From: Akanthomyces muscarius
Lineage: Eukaryota > Ascomycota > Sordariomycetes > Hypocreales > Cordycipitaceae
Reading direction: 5' to 3'
DNA: 64,000 nucleotides
Assembly: GCF_028009165.1 (NCBI RefSeq)
Contig: NC_079246.1
Span: forward strand, 3,596,001 to 3,660,000
In this document: positions 1-10,051 of the stretch, piece by piece
How the letters are laid out: the number at the start of each line of letters is the position of its first letter
How positions within the stretch are numbered: position 1 is the stretch's first letter
Position numbers and translations under genes: made by a program
Notes under the pieces: model-generated
Databases searched by the model: none
Told to the model about the DNA's origin: nothing
The model's input: only the letters and a program-made list of their open reading frames with translations

Positions 1-825
1 GAGATTCCCAGGAAGCCTAGAGAATACCAGGCTCCAGGTGCACCTACTAGAGCGTTTATAAAGAGCGTTGTATTAGCCAGGCTTATCTTGTAACTTTGAT
101 TCTGAAAAAATTTGGCTAACCACGCTCAGCTGGTTCCATGTTCCGGCCCCTACCCTATATGATCTGAAAAGTACTCTATGGTGCCTCCGGAGAATGTCAC
201 GCCCGTGCTCTATAAGACATGGCATTACTCCGCGTCAGCAACTGTGTAGTGGTCTTGGCAAAGACAGCCGCCACCGTTTTATAGCGCCTACACAATACTG
301 AGAATATGATAAATTCCCTTGTCAGTGATGGGTAGTGTATGAATGGTCGGTACTCTGAAAGCGTGGGACTCAGGGACAAGGTGCTCCCGGAAACTAGGCT
401 AAGCACTCAGCTCAGGCTTTCGTCACCCCCGGATCACCTTTTGCTCAGGTTGAAGCGGCGCCAGCTCAGGTTCCGAGCCAGTTTCCCTAATTCTTTTCTA
501 TTCACTTCTAATTTATTTGTCCTTGCGCAACTCAAGTCTGCCTTGCTCCTGGCCAATTAGACGGCGCGCAGCGGTGCCTGCTGTCCCATGGAGATCAACA
601 GCTTCACTGACGTCACTTTCGCAAACGCGGCGCAACCTAGCAAAACAGGGTTTCAGGGACGCGCAGCAGGGGTCCAACATCAACTTCCTTGAAAATACAT
701 GCGATTTACCAACATTCCTTATATCCCAGTCTAAAGCGTAAACTTTTATTTACAACAACCTGCCCTCTCTTTTCGACTTTACCATCTCTACAAGCCTCAC
801 AAAATCCGCCAATGCAACCACCACC
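1..825. other. Non-coding left end, upstream of the sterol-desaturase-family gene
   Basis: No convincing coding region is seen. The last 100 bases are pyrimidine-rich, as expected for the promoter and leader of the gene starting at 826. A perfect TGACGTCA palindrome lies at 608-615. Confidence 0.5.
608..615. promoter_or_regulatory. CRE-type palindrome TGACGTCA
   Basis: A perfect 8-bp CRE palindrome lies 211 bp upstream of the start at 826. Such sites are bound by ATF/CREB-type bZIP factors. The match is seen; binding is inferred only. Confidence 0.3.
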
Positions 826-1830
826 ATGGACCTCCTACTCTCCATCCCCGTGCTCACATACTTCTGGGCCCCATACCCTCCATCATGGTCGACAAGCCTC
901 AACATACTGCTATTCACCATTTCGTGGGGCACCCTGGTAATGTCGCACGATCCCATCAAGGTGCATCTGGTCGGTGTCGCCGCCATCCGTCTCGTCTTCT
1001 GGCTCGCCCCGTCGCTCATCTTCCTGCTCTTTGACGTTGGCCTGCCGAGCGTCGCCGAATCCATCAAGCACGGCGGCCGCGCGGGCCTGCCACCGCGGAA
1101 CCGGCGCGCGCTCACCCAGCTTCTCCTCCTCGCGCTCTTCAACACTGCATTCCTCCTTGCCGTCGAAGGCGCCTGCAGCTATGCCCACGCCGTCGCGTTC
1201 GGAAAGCCCGAGTTCCTCACCACCACGACCCTGCCGTTCCCATGGCAAATCGCCAAGCACATCGCCATGGCCTTTATCGCGCGCGAAGTCCTCCAGTACT
1301 ACATCCACCGCTTCCTCCTCCACGGCGCGTCGTCGTCCCCCGTCGCCCGCCTCCACGCCTCCTACGCGCACAGCCGGCCCAGCGCGCCCTTTTCGCTGCA
1401 GGTCCTCGCCGACCACCCGCTGCCGCTGCTCCTGCACCGCTTCCTCCCGCTGTACCTGCCCGCGGTGCTCATCCGCGCGCACCTGCTGACGTACTTTGTC
1501 TTCGCGGCGCTCTGCACGCTCGAGGAGACGCTCAGCATGTCCGGGTACACGGTCGTGCCGGGCATCGTCATGCGCGGCCTCGGGCAGCGCTGCGCGATCC
1601 ACTACGCGAGCGGCGGGGGCGCCAACTTTGGCGCGTACGGCGTCGCCGACTGGGCGCACGGGACGAGTCGCGGCAGGGGCGTCCTCGAGGATCTACAGGC
1701 CGAGGCGGAGAAGCACCAGCTGCAGGAACGAGCCGGCGACAAGGTGGGCGAGGGCGCGAGTATGGTGCAGGGCGGGTTGGACGCGCTGCGAGGAAAGAAG
1801 GGCAAGAGAAGGACTGCAAAGGAAATTTGA
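826..1830 (+). CDS. Fatty acid hydroxylase / sterol desaturase family membrane protein
   Basis: This single-exon gene encodes 334 residues. Hydrophobic segments near residues 22-40, 48-70, 98-118 and 205-232 suggest an ER membrane protein. The histidine pattern of the di-iron hydroxylase/desaturase superfamily is visible: HRFLLH at 161-166, HASYAH at 177-182, histidines at 197 and 204, H259, and DWAHGT with H278. Relatives oxidise sterols, fatty acids or sphingoid bases using O2 and a di-iron centre; the substrate here cannot be told. The C-terminal 45 residues are charged and probably cytosolic. The ATG follows the CACC-like context expected of a strong fungal start. Family placement is firm; the exact reaction is unknown. 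Confidence 0.85.
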   Translation: MDLLLSIPVLTYFWAPYPPSWSTSLNILLFTISWGTLVMSHDPIKVHLVGVAAIRLVFWLAPSLIFLLFDVGLPSVAESIKHGGRAGLPPRNRRALTQLLLLALFNTAFLLAVEGACSYAHAVAFGKPEFLTTTTLPFPWQIAKHIAMAFIAREVLQYYIHRFLLHGASSSPVARLHASYAHSRPSAPFSLQVLADHPLPLLLHRFLPLYLPAVLIRAHLLTYFVFAALCTLEETLSMSGYTVVPGIVMRGLGQRCAIHYASGGGANFGAYGVADWAHGTSRGRGVLEDLQAEAEKHQLQERAGDKVGEGASMVQGGLDALRGKKGKRRTAKEI

Positions 1831-2053
1831 TCTTCTCAGGTTCAAGATTGGAAAGATGCCCGGATGGCAATGTGATTGCTGAGAATCAAGCGTTGGAAAG
1901 ATGTCCGAATTGTGTATGTGCTTAGACATGATACCCATTGCCGTCTATAGTTTTGGTCCGTTTCCTTCTAATGTAGTATATACCAAAATCTGTACCGGAA
2001 AATGCTGCATCCACACTGAAATGCAAAGTTGGTTCCAAAAATACAAACGCCGT

Positions 2054-4209
2054 CTATGCCGCCCAGCCCTTCTTCTTGCGATACCACGCCAGCGTCGCCA
2101 GTCCACACTGGATCCGCATGCCCATCCTAGCATCTAGGACATAGGCCTCCCACAGCCTCGCCTTTTCCAAGTTGTCCTCGCATTCCTTGACCTTTTCCTT
2201 TTGGTACGCCTCCGTCTGAGCGGCGTCCAGGTCAGAGGGCGGCTGACCGCACTGGGCCCACGCAATGGCGGCTACTTCGTGAATCGCCGCAGGCACGACG
2301 TAGTCTTCCTTGTGTCCACCCTTGAACAGGTTTCTAGACCATGTTAGCATCGTCGTCCTCGCAATCGGGTATACATGTACTTACTTGTCGTGCGACAGCA
2401 CCTCCTCTTGCAGTAGGGCCCTGGCCTCGTCAAGGCGGTTGGCCCCGCGCAGAATCGAGGCCAGAGACACAGCGCGCACGCCCAGTTCGTCTCTGTCTTT
2501 CAGCTTCTCAAGCTTGTCGGCCGGCGCTGTGAGCCTGCTCCAGGCCAGACACTCCTCTGCCTTTTCAAACTCGCTCGTGGCCATCCACTTGGGTCCGCTC
2601 CAGGCAAACATCATTTCCACCGCGGGACTGACCGCCACTGCATCGACCAGATCCAAGCCGAGCTCCTTGCTGCGTGCCTCCCACTTTTGCACCTTGCGCT
2701 GCACAAACGTTTCAAACGGAAGCTGGCGAGCCATGAATTTCTTCTTGGTCGTCGTCTCGCCGGATTTGCGGAGGTACTTTTCGGCAGTCTTCTTTTCGGT
2801 GCTGGCTTCCGCCGCGTCACCACGCGCGACCGCATCGCGATACAGCTCCAGCGACGCCGCGCCCGCCATGTAATAGTACAGGGCCGCGCTCCACGTGTTG
2901 ACCTCGACGCAGTGCAGGAAGTACTTGCGCATGCGCGGCCAGTCGTGGGCCGACATGGAAAAGAGGGCGAGGGTGAATTGGTTAATGGCCGTCACCTGCT
3001 TCATCTTGGACGGCGTGCCGCCTTCCAGCTCCGCAATACCGGCGGGCAAGTCGCGGCGACCCGCGAGGCCCTTGGCTTCTTCAATAAGCCACATGCGCGA
3101 CTGGGGATAGCGTTCTCGCATGGTGGAGAGCAGGTCGGCGACCTTTTGCTGGGGAATGCCGTACGGCTCGGCGGATTCGTCAAAGTCGGCCTCGTGAGGC
3201 TGGATATCGATGAGGCCCAGCATGCTGTGGTAAAAATTAAGCAGCATGATGCCAGCGAATGCGCCGTTCTGTATCAGTATATTAGCATGAGGTCAATCCC
3301 GCTTCGAGGCATACATACCGCATTGGGATGGGCTACAGAACGCCAGAGCATGCGGATGCCTGCTTCGCGATCACCTCTGAAACCCACGATGGACAAGACA
3401 CGAGCAAATGCTGGCGGCATCAGTGACATCATGAGCATCAAAATACCCATACACATGTTGACGCCCGAGTGAATAAAGGCGTCGATGGGGTTCGCCATCT
3501 CAACGTCAATATCTTGCAGCGCCGGCGCCGTGCTGTTCAGCGAGGTAGGGAGCTTCTCCATATCAGCCGACAAGCCTTCGAGGCTGGTGCTAGACGATAC
3601 CGGTGTCTGTGTTGCCGAAAAGACTTTTTTGTCCTCCGTTGATGCGCGGGCGCTGGCGACGGCGGCACTACTGGACCCTTTCCGGGCGCGCTGCTTCTTA
3701 AAGTACTCGTTTTCTTTGGTGATGATGGCATCTAGCGTGATATACGCCCTCCGCAGCTTCAGGAAGCTCTTCATGGCCTCAATCACGCTCTCGTTTAAGA
3801 CTCCCAGGACGGCTGACATGAGCTGCGTCTGCGTCACGACGAGCTCGTACTCTGTGCCGGGTGGGTAAATCTCGCCCGCGGCATGGCCCGCCGCCGCTCG
3901 TTTCTGTGCGCGCTTGAGGTCATCCCAGGCCCTCGTCTCGCATTTCGCTAGCAGGTCCGCCGCCTTGCTAATGTTTTCCTTTTCAAAGCCCAAGATGGCC
4001 TTCATGAAGAAGACGAGCGCGGTGCCAAGGTCGTGGTAGGTCGAGTTGCCTTTGCGCAGCTCCGTTTCGGCGCCATCGATGTCGTCGTTGATGATGAGGT
4101 TGGTGGCGCGCATGGCCTGCTCGAGGTCGCCGCGCTCGGTTGCCAGTTCTGCCTTGAGGTCGACGGCATTAGCCTTGGGGCCGGCGAACCACGAGGTGAG
4201 GCGGCTCAT
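2054..4209 (-). CDS. IML2: Inclusion body clearance protein Iml2 (mitochondrial outer membrane TPR-like)
   Basis: Three exons (4209-3319, 3268-2385, 2333-2054) give 684 residues. Both introns have GT-AG ends and branch-like motifs (CTAATA, CTAACA), and the frames join exactly, reading HPNA/NGAFAG and SHDK/NLFKGG. The N-terminus (MSRLTSWFAG) and the helical repeat body with a YHDLGTAL-type helix match the fungal IML2/DUF3808 family. Yeast Iml2 is needed to clear misfolded-protein inclusion bodies and is associated with mitochondria and lipid droplets. A serine-rich linker of about 60 residues near residue 190 is probably disordered. The upstream leader contains a 17-bp tandem duplication. Family assignment is strong. 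Confidence 0.9.
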
Positions 4210-5340
4210 GACGTCGCGATTTGTGAAATGTCGCGATTTGCGAAATATCGCTCAAGATCCGCTACAGTTGCGCCCAAACCCGACAAAAGTGCGCTGAAAC
4301 AAAGGAAAATGAGAGAAAAATTGCAATTGGGGGTAATGGAAAAGTAAGATGTAATGATCAAGTCCTTATCGGATGCGAAACTCGGCGCACGCGTGCACTG
4401 CCCGGATCTGACGGCAGGCGCTGAGGCCCCGCCGACCGGTGACGACGACAGCGGCATGTCCGCTGGATTTTACGCCTTGATTCGGGGCCGTTGGGTGACG
4501 GAGTTAGCACGCACGCCGGCTTTCTGGTCCGCCTGGCTGAGGCTAGAGCAAGGCTGTGGGCGCTAGTTGGGCGTCAGCGGCGGAGGGAGGACGCTGTGAG
4601 ATGGGGATGTGGGATGGATGTGCCTGGGGGACGCTATCGGCCAATGGGATGCGCTGTGATTTCAGGTGTGATTGGCTTTGATATGAGGCTGGTATGGAGG
4701 CGTCGACTTGGTAACGTTAGAGGTCAGTCGGCCATTTTATTAATCTAAATCAAGCACGGGTGCTGGCGTTTGTCGTCGCTGCTGTACAAAGGAAGCCCTC
4801 CGTTAAAAAGGCCTGCCAGCACGTGGCTACGAAGGCAGCCCACTGATGCTGACAGGTGCTGGTCGCGACTTTTTGCTGGAGAGGTTGTTTGACGCGGCAG
4901 AAACCACATGAGCTCGTCAGGCTCGTCAGACGCACGTGCTGGCCTCCAACAAGACCTACAACACACAAATAGCTCTGCTAAAGTTTCCATTCGTAGATAT
5001 TCTTCTCGTACCGTTAGAAATGTTGTTTCTTCTTTTTTCCCTCTCAGAATGAAATCCCCCGGTTCATAGCAGGCTTGGTTCTCGAAACCAACCAAATACA
5101 GCCTACCCTATACCCCGGGACCGAGTTCTTCCGCCCTCGCTCGCCCCACGTCAACTGGCGCTCGACAGCTCACGCAAGCATCCACCTGCCTGTCGCTGCG
5201 ATCTGACCCCAAGCTCCAGCCCGCACCTCATCATACAACACATTCTCTCGCGCCGCCACCAACCACGTCCCTTGCTTGCGCATTCACCGCATCACCTAGC
5301 TTTTCACATATACGTCGCGCGCACAGCATCACCAGCCACA
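4210..5340. promoter_or_regulatory. Intergenic region between divergent IML2 and SEM1
   Basis: This 1.1-kb region separates divergently transcribed genes and should hold both promoters. It contains a 17-bp tandem duplication next to the IML2 start and pyrimidine-rich runs before SEM1. No coding sequence is supported in it. Confidence 0.5.
4214..4247. repeat. 17-bp tandem duplication in the IML2 leader
   Basis: Two adjacent copies of a 17-bp unit (4214-4230 and 4231-4247) differ at two positions. Each begins with the palindrome TCGCGA followed by TTTG and GAAAT. The array ends four bases before the IML2 ATG, so it lies in the 5' leader or core promoter. Confidence 0.7.
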
Positions 5341-5801
5341 ATGGCCGCCGACAAGATCGACGACAAGACCACCACCGCCGCAGCCGGCGACCAGCAGCAG
5401 CAGCCGCCCAAGGAGACCAAGGCCACTGCTCTGGGCGAGGACGACGAGTTTGAGGACTTTCCCGTTGACGGTGCGTCCGCCCCCTCTTATATGGCCCTCT
5501 TCTTTGAACCATGAGCGCAGCGAGGACCCAAAAAGCTAACGAGATGATGGGCAGACTGGCCGGAGGACCAGACGGAAGCCGCGCAGGGCTCGGGTCAAAC
5601 CAAGCACCTGTGGGAGGAGAGCTGGGACGACGACGACACGACGGATGACTTCTCGACACAGCTCAAGTGCGTTGATACCGTTTCCTGCCCATGTGCCCAC
5701 CGAGCGACGACGCCAGGGTGTTTTGATGATGGGACTATGGATTGAAGCTAACCGTGTACAGGGAGGAACTCAAAAAGGTCGAGTCGTCGAAACGGAGATA
5801 G
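5341..5801 (+). CDS. SEM1: 26S proteasome subunit Sem1/Dss1
   Basis: Three exons (5341-5470, 5555-5666, 5762-5801) encode a very acidic protein of 93 residues. The joined frame reads EDFPVD/DWPEDQ and then STQLK/EELKKVE. The two acidic-aromatic blocks, DEFEDFPVDDW and WEESWDDDDTTDDF, are the hallmark of Dss1/Sem1. This family is a component of the 19S proteasome lid and also acts with TREX-2 and with BRCA2-type recombination proteins. The N-terminal 35 residues, rich in Lys, Thr and Gln, are variable linker. The gene is split into small exons and is easily missed by ORF calling. Length is slightly above the usual 70-90. Confidence 0.93.
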
Positions 5802-6154
5802 AACGAGCGAAATTACATACCCAGGGAAAAAAAAATATGACAATATGGTTGGAAGGGCAGAGATAGACTGGGCTTTAATGGGCTGAGTATGCCTGCTACA
5901 TAAATCATGACGAATACAATGATCAGGTCAATGATGATGTACATTTGCGCCAATTCCATGCTACAAGTTATGGTGACATGAGTTTGCTGAACGGAATACG
6001 GTATTTGAGCTCCTCAACGTCGTGCGACCATGCAGATGCCATTAAGCGTTCATTGAGTGTCTATTTTGCTACTTTTGACTACAGGCGGCTGCTCTGCCTA
6101 TCTAGACCCATCTCGTCAACGGGTTCCCGCAACAACATCAAACAGCCAAAGCAT
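5802..6154. other. 3' regions of convergent SEM1 and PGK
   Basis: This stretch holds the 3' untranslated regions of two convergent genes. It includes the candidate alternative terminal exon of PGK (6101-6079), described separately. No independent gene is seen. Confidence 0.6.
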
Positions 6155-6162
6155 TTACTTAC
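6079..6162 (-). other. Candidate alternative intron and terminal exon of PGK encoding a PTS1
   Basis: The donor GTAAGTAAAT starts at 6162, inside the last codons of PGK. A YTNAC-like branch motif (GTTGAC) and a TCTAG acceptor ending at 6102 define a 61-nt intron. Splicing joins the A at 6163 to the new exon and reads N-R-Q-S-S-R-L then TAG at 6081-6079. The C-terminal tripeptide SRL is a canonical type 1 peroxisomal targeting signal. Retaining the intron gives the normal cytosolic end SSK. The splice signals and tripeptide are seen; use in vivo is inferred. Confidence 0.65.
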
Positions 6163-7552
6163 TCGACAGAGCAGTGACGCCAGGCAGCTCCTTGCCCTCG
6201 AGCAGCTCGAGCGAAGCACCGCCACCAGTGGAAACGTGGCTGAGCTGGTCCTCGACGCCATACTTGGCCGCCACAGTTGCCGTGTCGCCGCCACCGATGA
6301 TGACAATCTTGCCATTCTTGCAGCCACTAACAGCAGCATCGAGCGTGGCCTTGGTGCCCTTGGCAAACTTGTCAAACTCGAAGACACCGGCGGGGCCGTT
6401 CCAGAGAATCGTCTTGGACTCGTTGATGGCGGCCTCGAACAGCTTGATCGACTCCTTGCCGCAGTCGAGACCCATCCAGCCGTCGGGGATGCCGTCCTTG
6501 TCGGTCGCGTAGCCCTCGGCGGCGTCCTTGTCAAACTTGTCGGCGGTGACAAAGTCGGTGGGCAGGACTACCTTGACGTTCTTGGCCTTGGCCTTTTCCA
6601 TCAGCTTGGGGACCGTCTTGGAGCCGGGCTCGTCAAAGAGCGAGTTGCCAATCTTCATGTCGTCAATGACCTTTTTGAAGGTAAAGGCCATGCCGCCGCA
6701 GACAATGAGGGTGTTGACCTTGTCGAGGAGGTTGTCGATGAGCTGGATCTTGTCGGAAATCTTGGCGCCGCCGAGGATGGCGAGGAACGGGCGCTCGGGC
6801 GACTCGAGGGCCTTGGCAAAGTAGTCGAGCTCCTTCTTCATGAGGAAGCCAGCGGCCTTTTGGGGGAGATCGACGCCGACCATGGAGGAGTGGGCGCGGT
6901 GGGCGGTACCGAAAGCGTCGTCTAGAAACTGTTAGCACCAAAAAAACTCAAGCGGCATAGTTGTAGGAGAGGGGAGCACGTACTGACGTAGACGTCGCCG
7001 AGAGCAGTGAGGCCCTTGCGGAACTCGTCGACCTTGGCCTTGTCGGCCTTGGTCTTGTTGCCGTCGGCGTCCTTGGCGCTGCCCTCCTCCTCAATGTGGA
7101 AGCGCAGGTTCTCGAGCAGGATGACGGCGCCATTGTCGGCGCCATTGACAATCTTCTCGACCTCGGGGCCGACGCAGTCTGGGGCAAAGGTAACCGACTT
7201 GCCGAGCTGCTTCTCGAGCTCGGGGACGACGGGCTTGAGCGAGTACTTTGCGTTGACCTGGCCGTTGGGGCGGCCGAGGTGGGACATGAGGATGACGGCC
7301 TTGGCGCCATGGTCGAGAGCGTGCTTGATGGTCGGGATGGCGCCGACGATGCGCTGGGGGTTGGTGATCTTGGTGCCGTCGAGGGGGACGTTAAAGTCGA
7401 CCTGGGAGAGAAGAAGGGGTGGTCAGAATGGCTCCTAAATCATGTCTTTGGTGGTGTGGTGGTGATGGCGGGGTACCCGAACTCACCCGAATGAGGACGC
7501 GCTTGCCCTTGACGTCGACGTCGGTAATGGAGAGCTTGTTGGAGAGCGACAT
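6155..7552 (-). CDS. PGK1: Phosphoglycerate kinase
   Basis: Exons 7552-7487, 7401-6984 and 6921-6155 encode 416 residues, the normal PGK length. The enzyme interconverts 1,3-bisphosphoglycerate plus ADP with 3-phosphoglycerate plus ATP in glycolysis and gluconeogenesis. Diagnostic stretches include [47 protein letters not shown] and the nucleotide-binding GGGDTATV near the C-terminus. Introns have clean GT-AG borders with a CTAACA branch in the second. The stop codon TAA forms part of a perfect GTAAGT donor, allowing an alternative C-terminus ending in SRL. The start follows TTTTCAAA immediately before ATG. Confidence 0.97.
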
Positions 7553-8104
7553 TTTGAAAATGACCTGATGGGTGCTCTGGATTGTGTAGAAAAGAAGCGG
7601 AAGTTTCTATAGCTCGTTGTCAAAAAGCCAAGACAGGTGTTGATGGCAAGGTGGGATGGAGGGGCAACGGAGGGGCGAGGTAATTTACGGATGCAGATGG
7701 TTTGGGTTGAGTCGAGCTCCCGACGTCAACCACCCACTTTGGAGCTCCCCACTTCTCGGCCAGTCAACAGATAGCTGTGCGGCCAAAAGCCTCATGAAAA
7801 AAAGACGGAAAAAAAAGCGAGGTCATCAATGCAATACTGTGGACACTAGATGAGAAAACAAGAGTAATTTGTGCATTTACGCGGGTGTGTACCGGCGAGC
7901 AACAAACCATTGTGCCACTGCAACAAACAGGGTGGAACAACCTCGATCGCCCGTCTTTGGGCAATCGTCCTATATATAAATGCTTGTAGTATCCAATACG
8001 ATATATATTACGAAAAAATACCATTATATTTCAACGAGACAATAATCTCAAATCTCATACTATAAGACTGTTTCTTGTCTCTATGCGATACTATGAGTCG
8101 TCTC
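7553..8104. promoter_or_regulatory. PGK promoter and 3' flank of the sulfatase-like gene
   Basis: Both flanking genes run leftward, so this region holds the PGK promoter and the 3' end of the gene at 8105-10051. It contains two GAGCTCCC boxes near 7719 and 7741 and A-rich runs. No gene is seen. Confidence 0.5.
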
Positions 8105-10051
8105 CTACGGTGTGACAATATTAAAGTCGCCATCACCAGCTTCAAGAACCCCGGCAAGCTGCTCTAATTTCGCGCCATTGCCTGCAATCTTCATTCCAGC
8201 CGCCTTCATCTTTCCGACGTCGAGCATCGAGATTACCATCGTGGGCAACACCTTTGCCTCGCAGCAAATCGTCACATCTGGCTTGGTTTTGCGCGCTTTC
8301 TGACTGTAGACGAGCGCTCCGTTGGAAAGCCACACGTAATAATCCTTGGACTTGTCCGTCAGAGAAACCTTGATCTGAATGTCCTCTCCCCAGGCCTCCG
8401 GCCCCTTGATGAGCACCGAGAGCGAGTCAAACACCATTTCCGGAGTGAGCTGCGACATGATGTCAGGCGACGCGAACGAAGTTGGCGTCCCAAAGTTGCC
8501 GCTCCGAAGCTCCGTCGCTCCTGAAATGTAGAAATTTCGCCAGGGCCCATTCTCGGAGCCATATCCCAGCTGCTCGTACGTGTCTGCAAGCATGTCACGA
8601 ACGGTCTGATTCCTCGGGTAGGCAAAGACTGCGTGGTTGAACAACTCGGCCGCCCAACGATAGTCACCTTGCGCGAAAGCTGACCTCGCCTTCTCCGCCA
8701 AAGGTTCCAGTCCGCCAATCGCGTCAACATAGCGACGGGCTCTCTCGGTGGGAGTGTGCTGCCAGAGGTTTGCCGGCACACCATCAAACCATCCCATGTA
8801 GCGTTGGTATATGGCTTTGACGTTGTGGCTGATGGAGCCATAGTAGCCTCGCGTGTTCCAGGCTTGCTCCAGCGCCGGCGGCAATGTAAAGTTCTCGGCA
8901 ATCTCGCTTCCCGTAAATCCTTGGTTGATCATGCGCAATGTCTGAGCATCCAAGTACGCGTACATGTCCCGCTGGCAGGTGAGATATTTCACCACGCGCT
9001 CTTGCTCCCAAGTCGGCCAGTGATGGCTTGCAAACACAACCTCGAGGCCGTCGCCGAACAAGTCAATCGTCTCCGTGAGATAATGCGCCCAGTCGCGAGC
9101 ATTACGCACGAGAGACCCGCGCAGCGTCAGTATGTTGTGCATGGTGTGAGTCGCATCCTCCGCCGCACACAGCGCTTTGAACTGCGGCAGGTATATGAGC
9201 ATCTCGGAGGGAGCTTCTGTGCCGGGAGCCATCTGGAACGTCATTTGAATGCCATCCACCTCCATTTTCGAACCAGTCGTACTTATGAGAGTGGTGGGCG
9301 CAATCAGCCCCGCCGGCCCAAGCGGCAAGGTCAGCCCAAGACCGGCGCCGATCTGCCCAGTTGGCCCACGCTGCAGCGCTGCGCCAAACATGTAGGCGCT
9401 GCGCCGGCTCATCGCGGTGCCGGCGTAGATGTTCTCTGACGCGGCACTCTCAAGAAATCCCGAGGGTGCAATAATTTCCACCTCACCAGAGTCGACGCTT
9501 TCCTGGGAGACAAACCCTCTTACACCGCCAAAATGATCAGCGTGAGAATGGGTGTAGATGATGGCTTTGATGGGTTTGTCACTACGATATTTGCGGTACA
9601 ACTCTAAAGCGGCGGCGCCAGTCTCCGTAGTCGTAAGTGTATCGATGACCACGATGCTTCGAGGACCTTCAACAAAGGTTGTGTGTGACAGGTCAAGACC
9701 GCGGACCTGATATATACCTTCCACAACTTCGAAAAGTCCATCCTTGCCAGTCAGTCTGGACTGGCGCCATAGGCTAGGATTAGCAGTATCAGGACTGGAA
9801 TTGTTCAGAAATTCGTAATTGCCACCGTCCCAAACAATGCTACCGTTTGTTGTAGTGATTTTGTTCGGCCGCAGCTGGCCAATCAAGCCTCTTGCCGCAT
9901 CGTCAAAATCTTGTACATTGTCGAAGGGAAGACTGGAGAGTACATTCTGCTGGTGCTTTCGTATAAACTCGGTCGCTGGTTTGGAAGATGTTGCCGAAGC
10001 TGAGAACATGAAGCAGAGGCTAACGAGTGTCCACGAGCGGAAAATATGCAT
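8105..10051 (-). CDS. Secreted alkyl sulfatase-like metallo-beta-lactamase-fold hydrolase
   Basis: This intronless gene encodes 648 residues with an apparent signal peptide (about residues 1-20). The metal-binding motif THSHADH spans 167-173, and E279, E298 and H343 fall where SdsA1/Bds1-type alkyl sulfatases place their other zinc ligands and active-site residues. A helical dimerisation region follows around residues 390-500, then a C-terminal SCP2-like lipid-binding domain (about 525-648). Known relatives cleave primary alkyl sulfates such as dodecyl sulfate, releasing sulfate as a sulfur source and an alcohol. Secretion is inferred from the N-terminus. Most family members are bacterial, but fungal copies exist, so transfer is possible but not shown. 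Confidence 0.88.
   Translation of the reverse strand: MHIFRSWTLVSLCFMFSASATSSKPATEFIRKHQQNVLSSLPFDNVQDFDDAARGLIGQLRPNKITTTNGSIVWDGGNYEFLNNSSPDTANPSLWRQSRLTGKDGLFEVVEGIYQVRGLDLSHTTFVEGPRSIVVIDTLTTTETGAAALELYRKYRSDKPIKAIIYTHSHADHFGGVRGFVSQESVDSGEVEIIAPSGFLESAASENIYAGTAMSRRSAYMFGAALQRGPTGQIGAGLGLTLPLGPAGLIAPTTLISTTGSKMEVDGIQMTFQMAPGTEAPSEMLIYLPQFKALCAAEDATHTMHNILTLRGSLVRNARDWAHYLTETIDLFGDGLEVVFASHHWPTWEQERVVKYLTCQRDMYAYLDAQTLRMINQGFTGSEIAENFTLPPALEQAWNTRGYYGSISHNVKAIYQRYMGWFDGVPANLWQHTPTERARRYVDAIGGLEPLAEKARSAFAQGDYRWAAELFNHAVFAYPRNQTVRDMLADTYEQLGYGSENGPWRNFYISGATELRSGNFGTPTSFASPDIMSQLTPEMVFDSLSVLIKGPEAWGEDIQIKVSLTDKSKDYYVWLSNGALVYSQKARKTKPDVTICCEAKVLPTMVISMLDVGKMKAAGMKIAGNGAKLEQLAGVLEAGDGDFNIVTP

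Noticed and set aside
1242..1925. 227-codon plus-strand frame within the sterol-desaturase-family gene
   Set aside because: It is a shadow frame, extremely Arg/Pro/Ala-rich, caused by the high GC at codon third positions of the real gene.
6130..6160. Stop-codon readthrough of PGK as the route to a targeting signal
   Set aside because: In-frame reading past TAA ends in Gly-Thr-Arg before TGA, which is not a targeting signal; only the spliced frame gives SRL.
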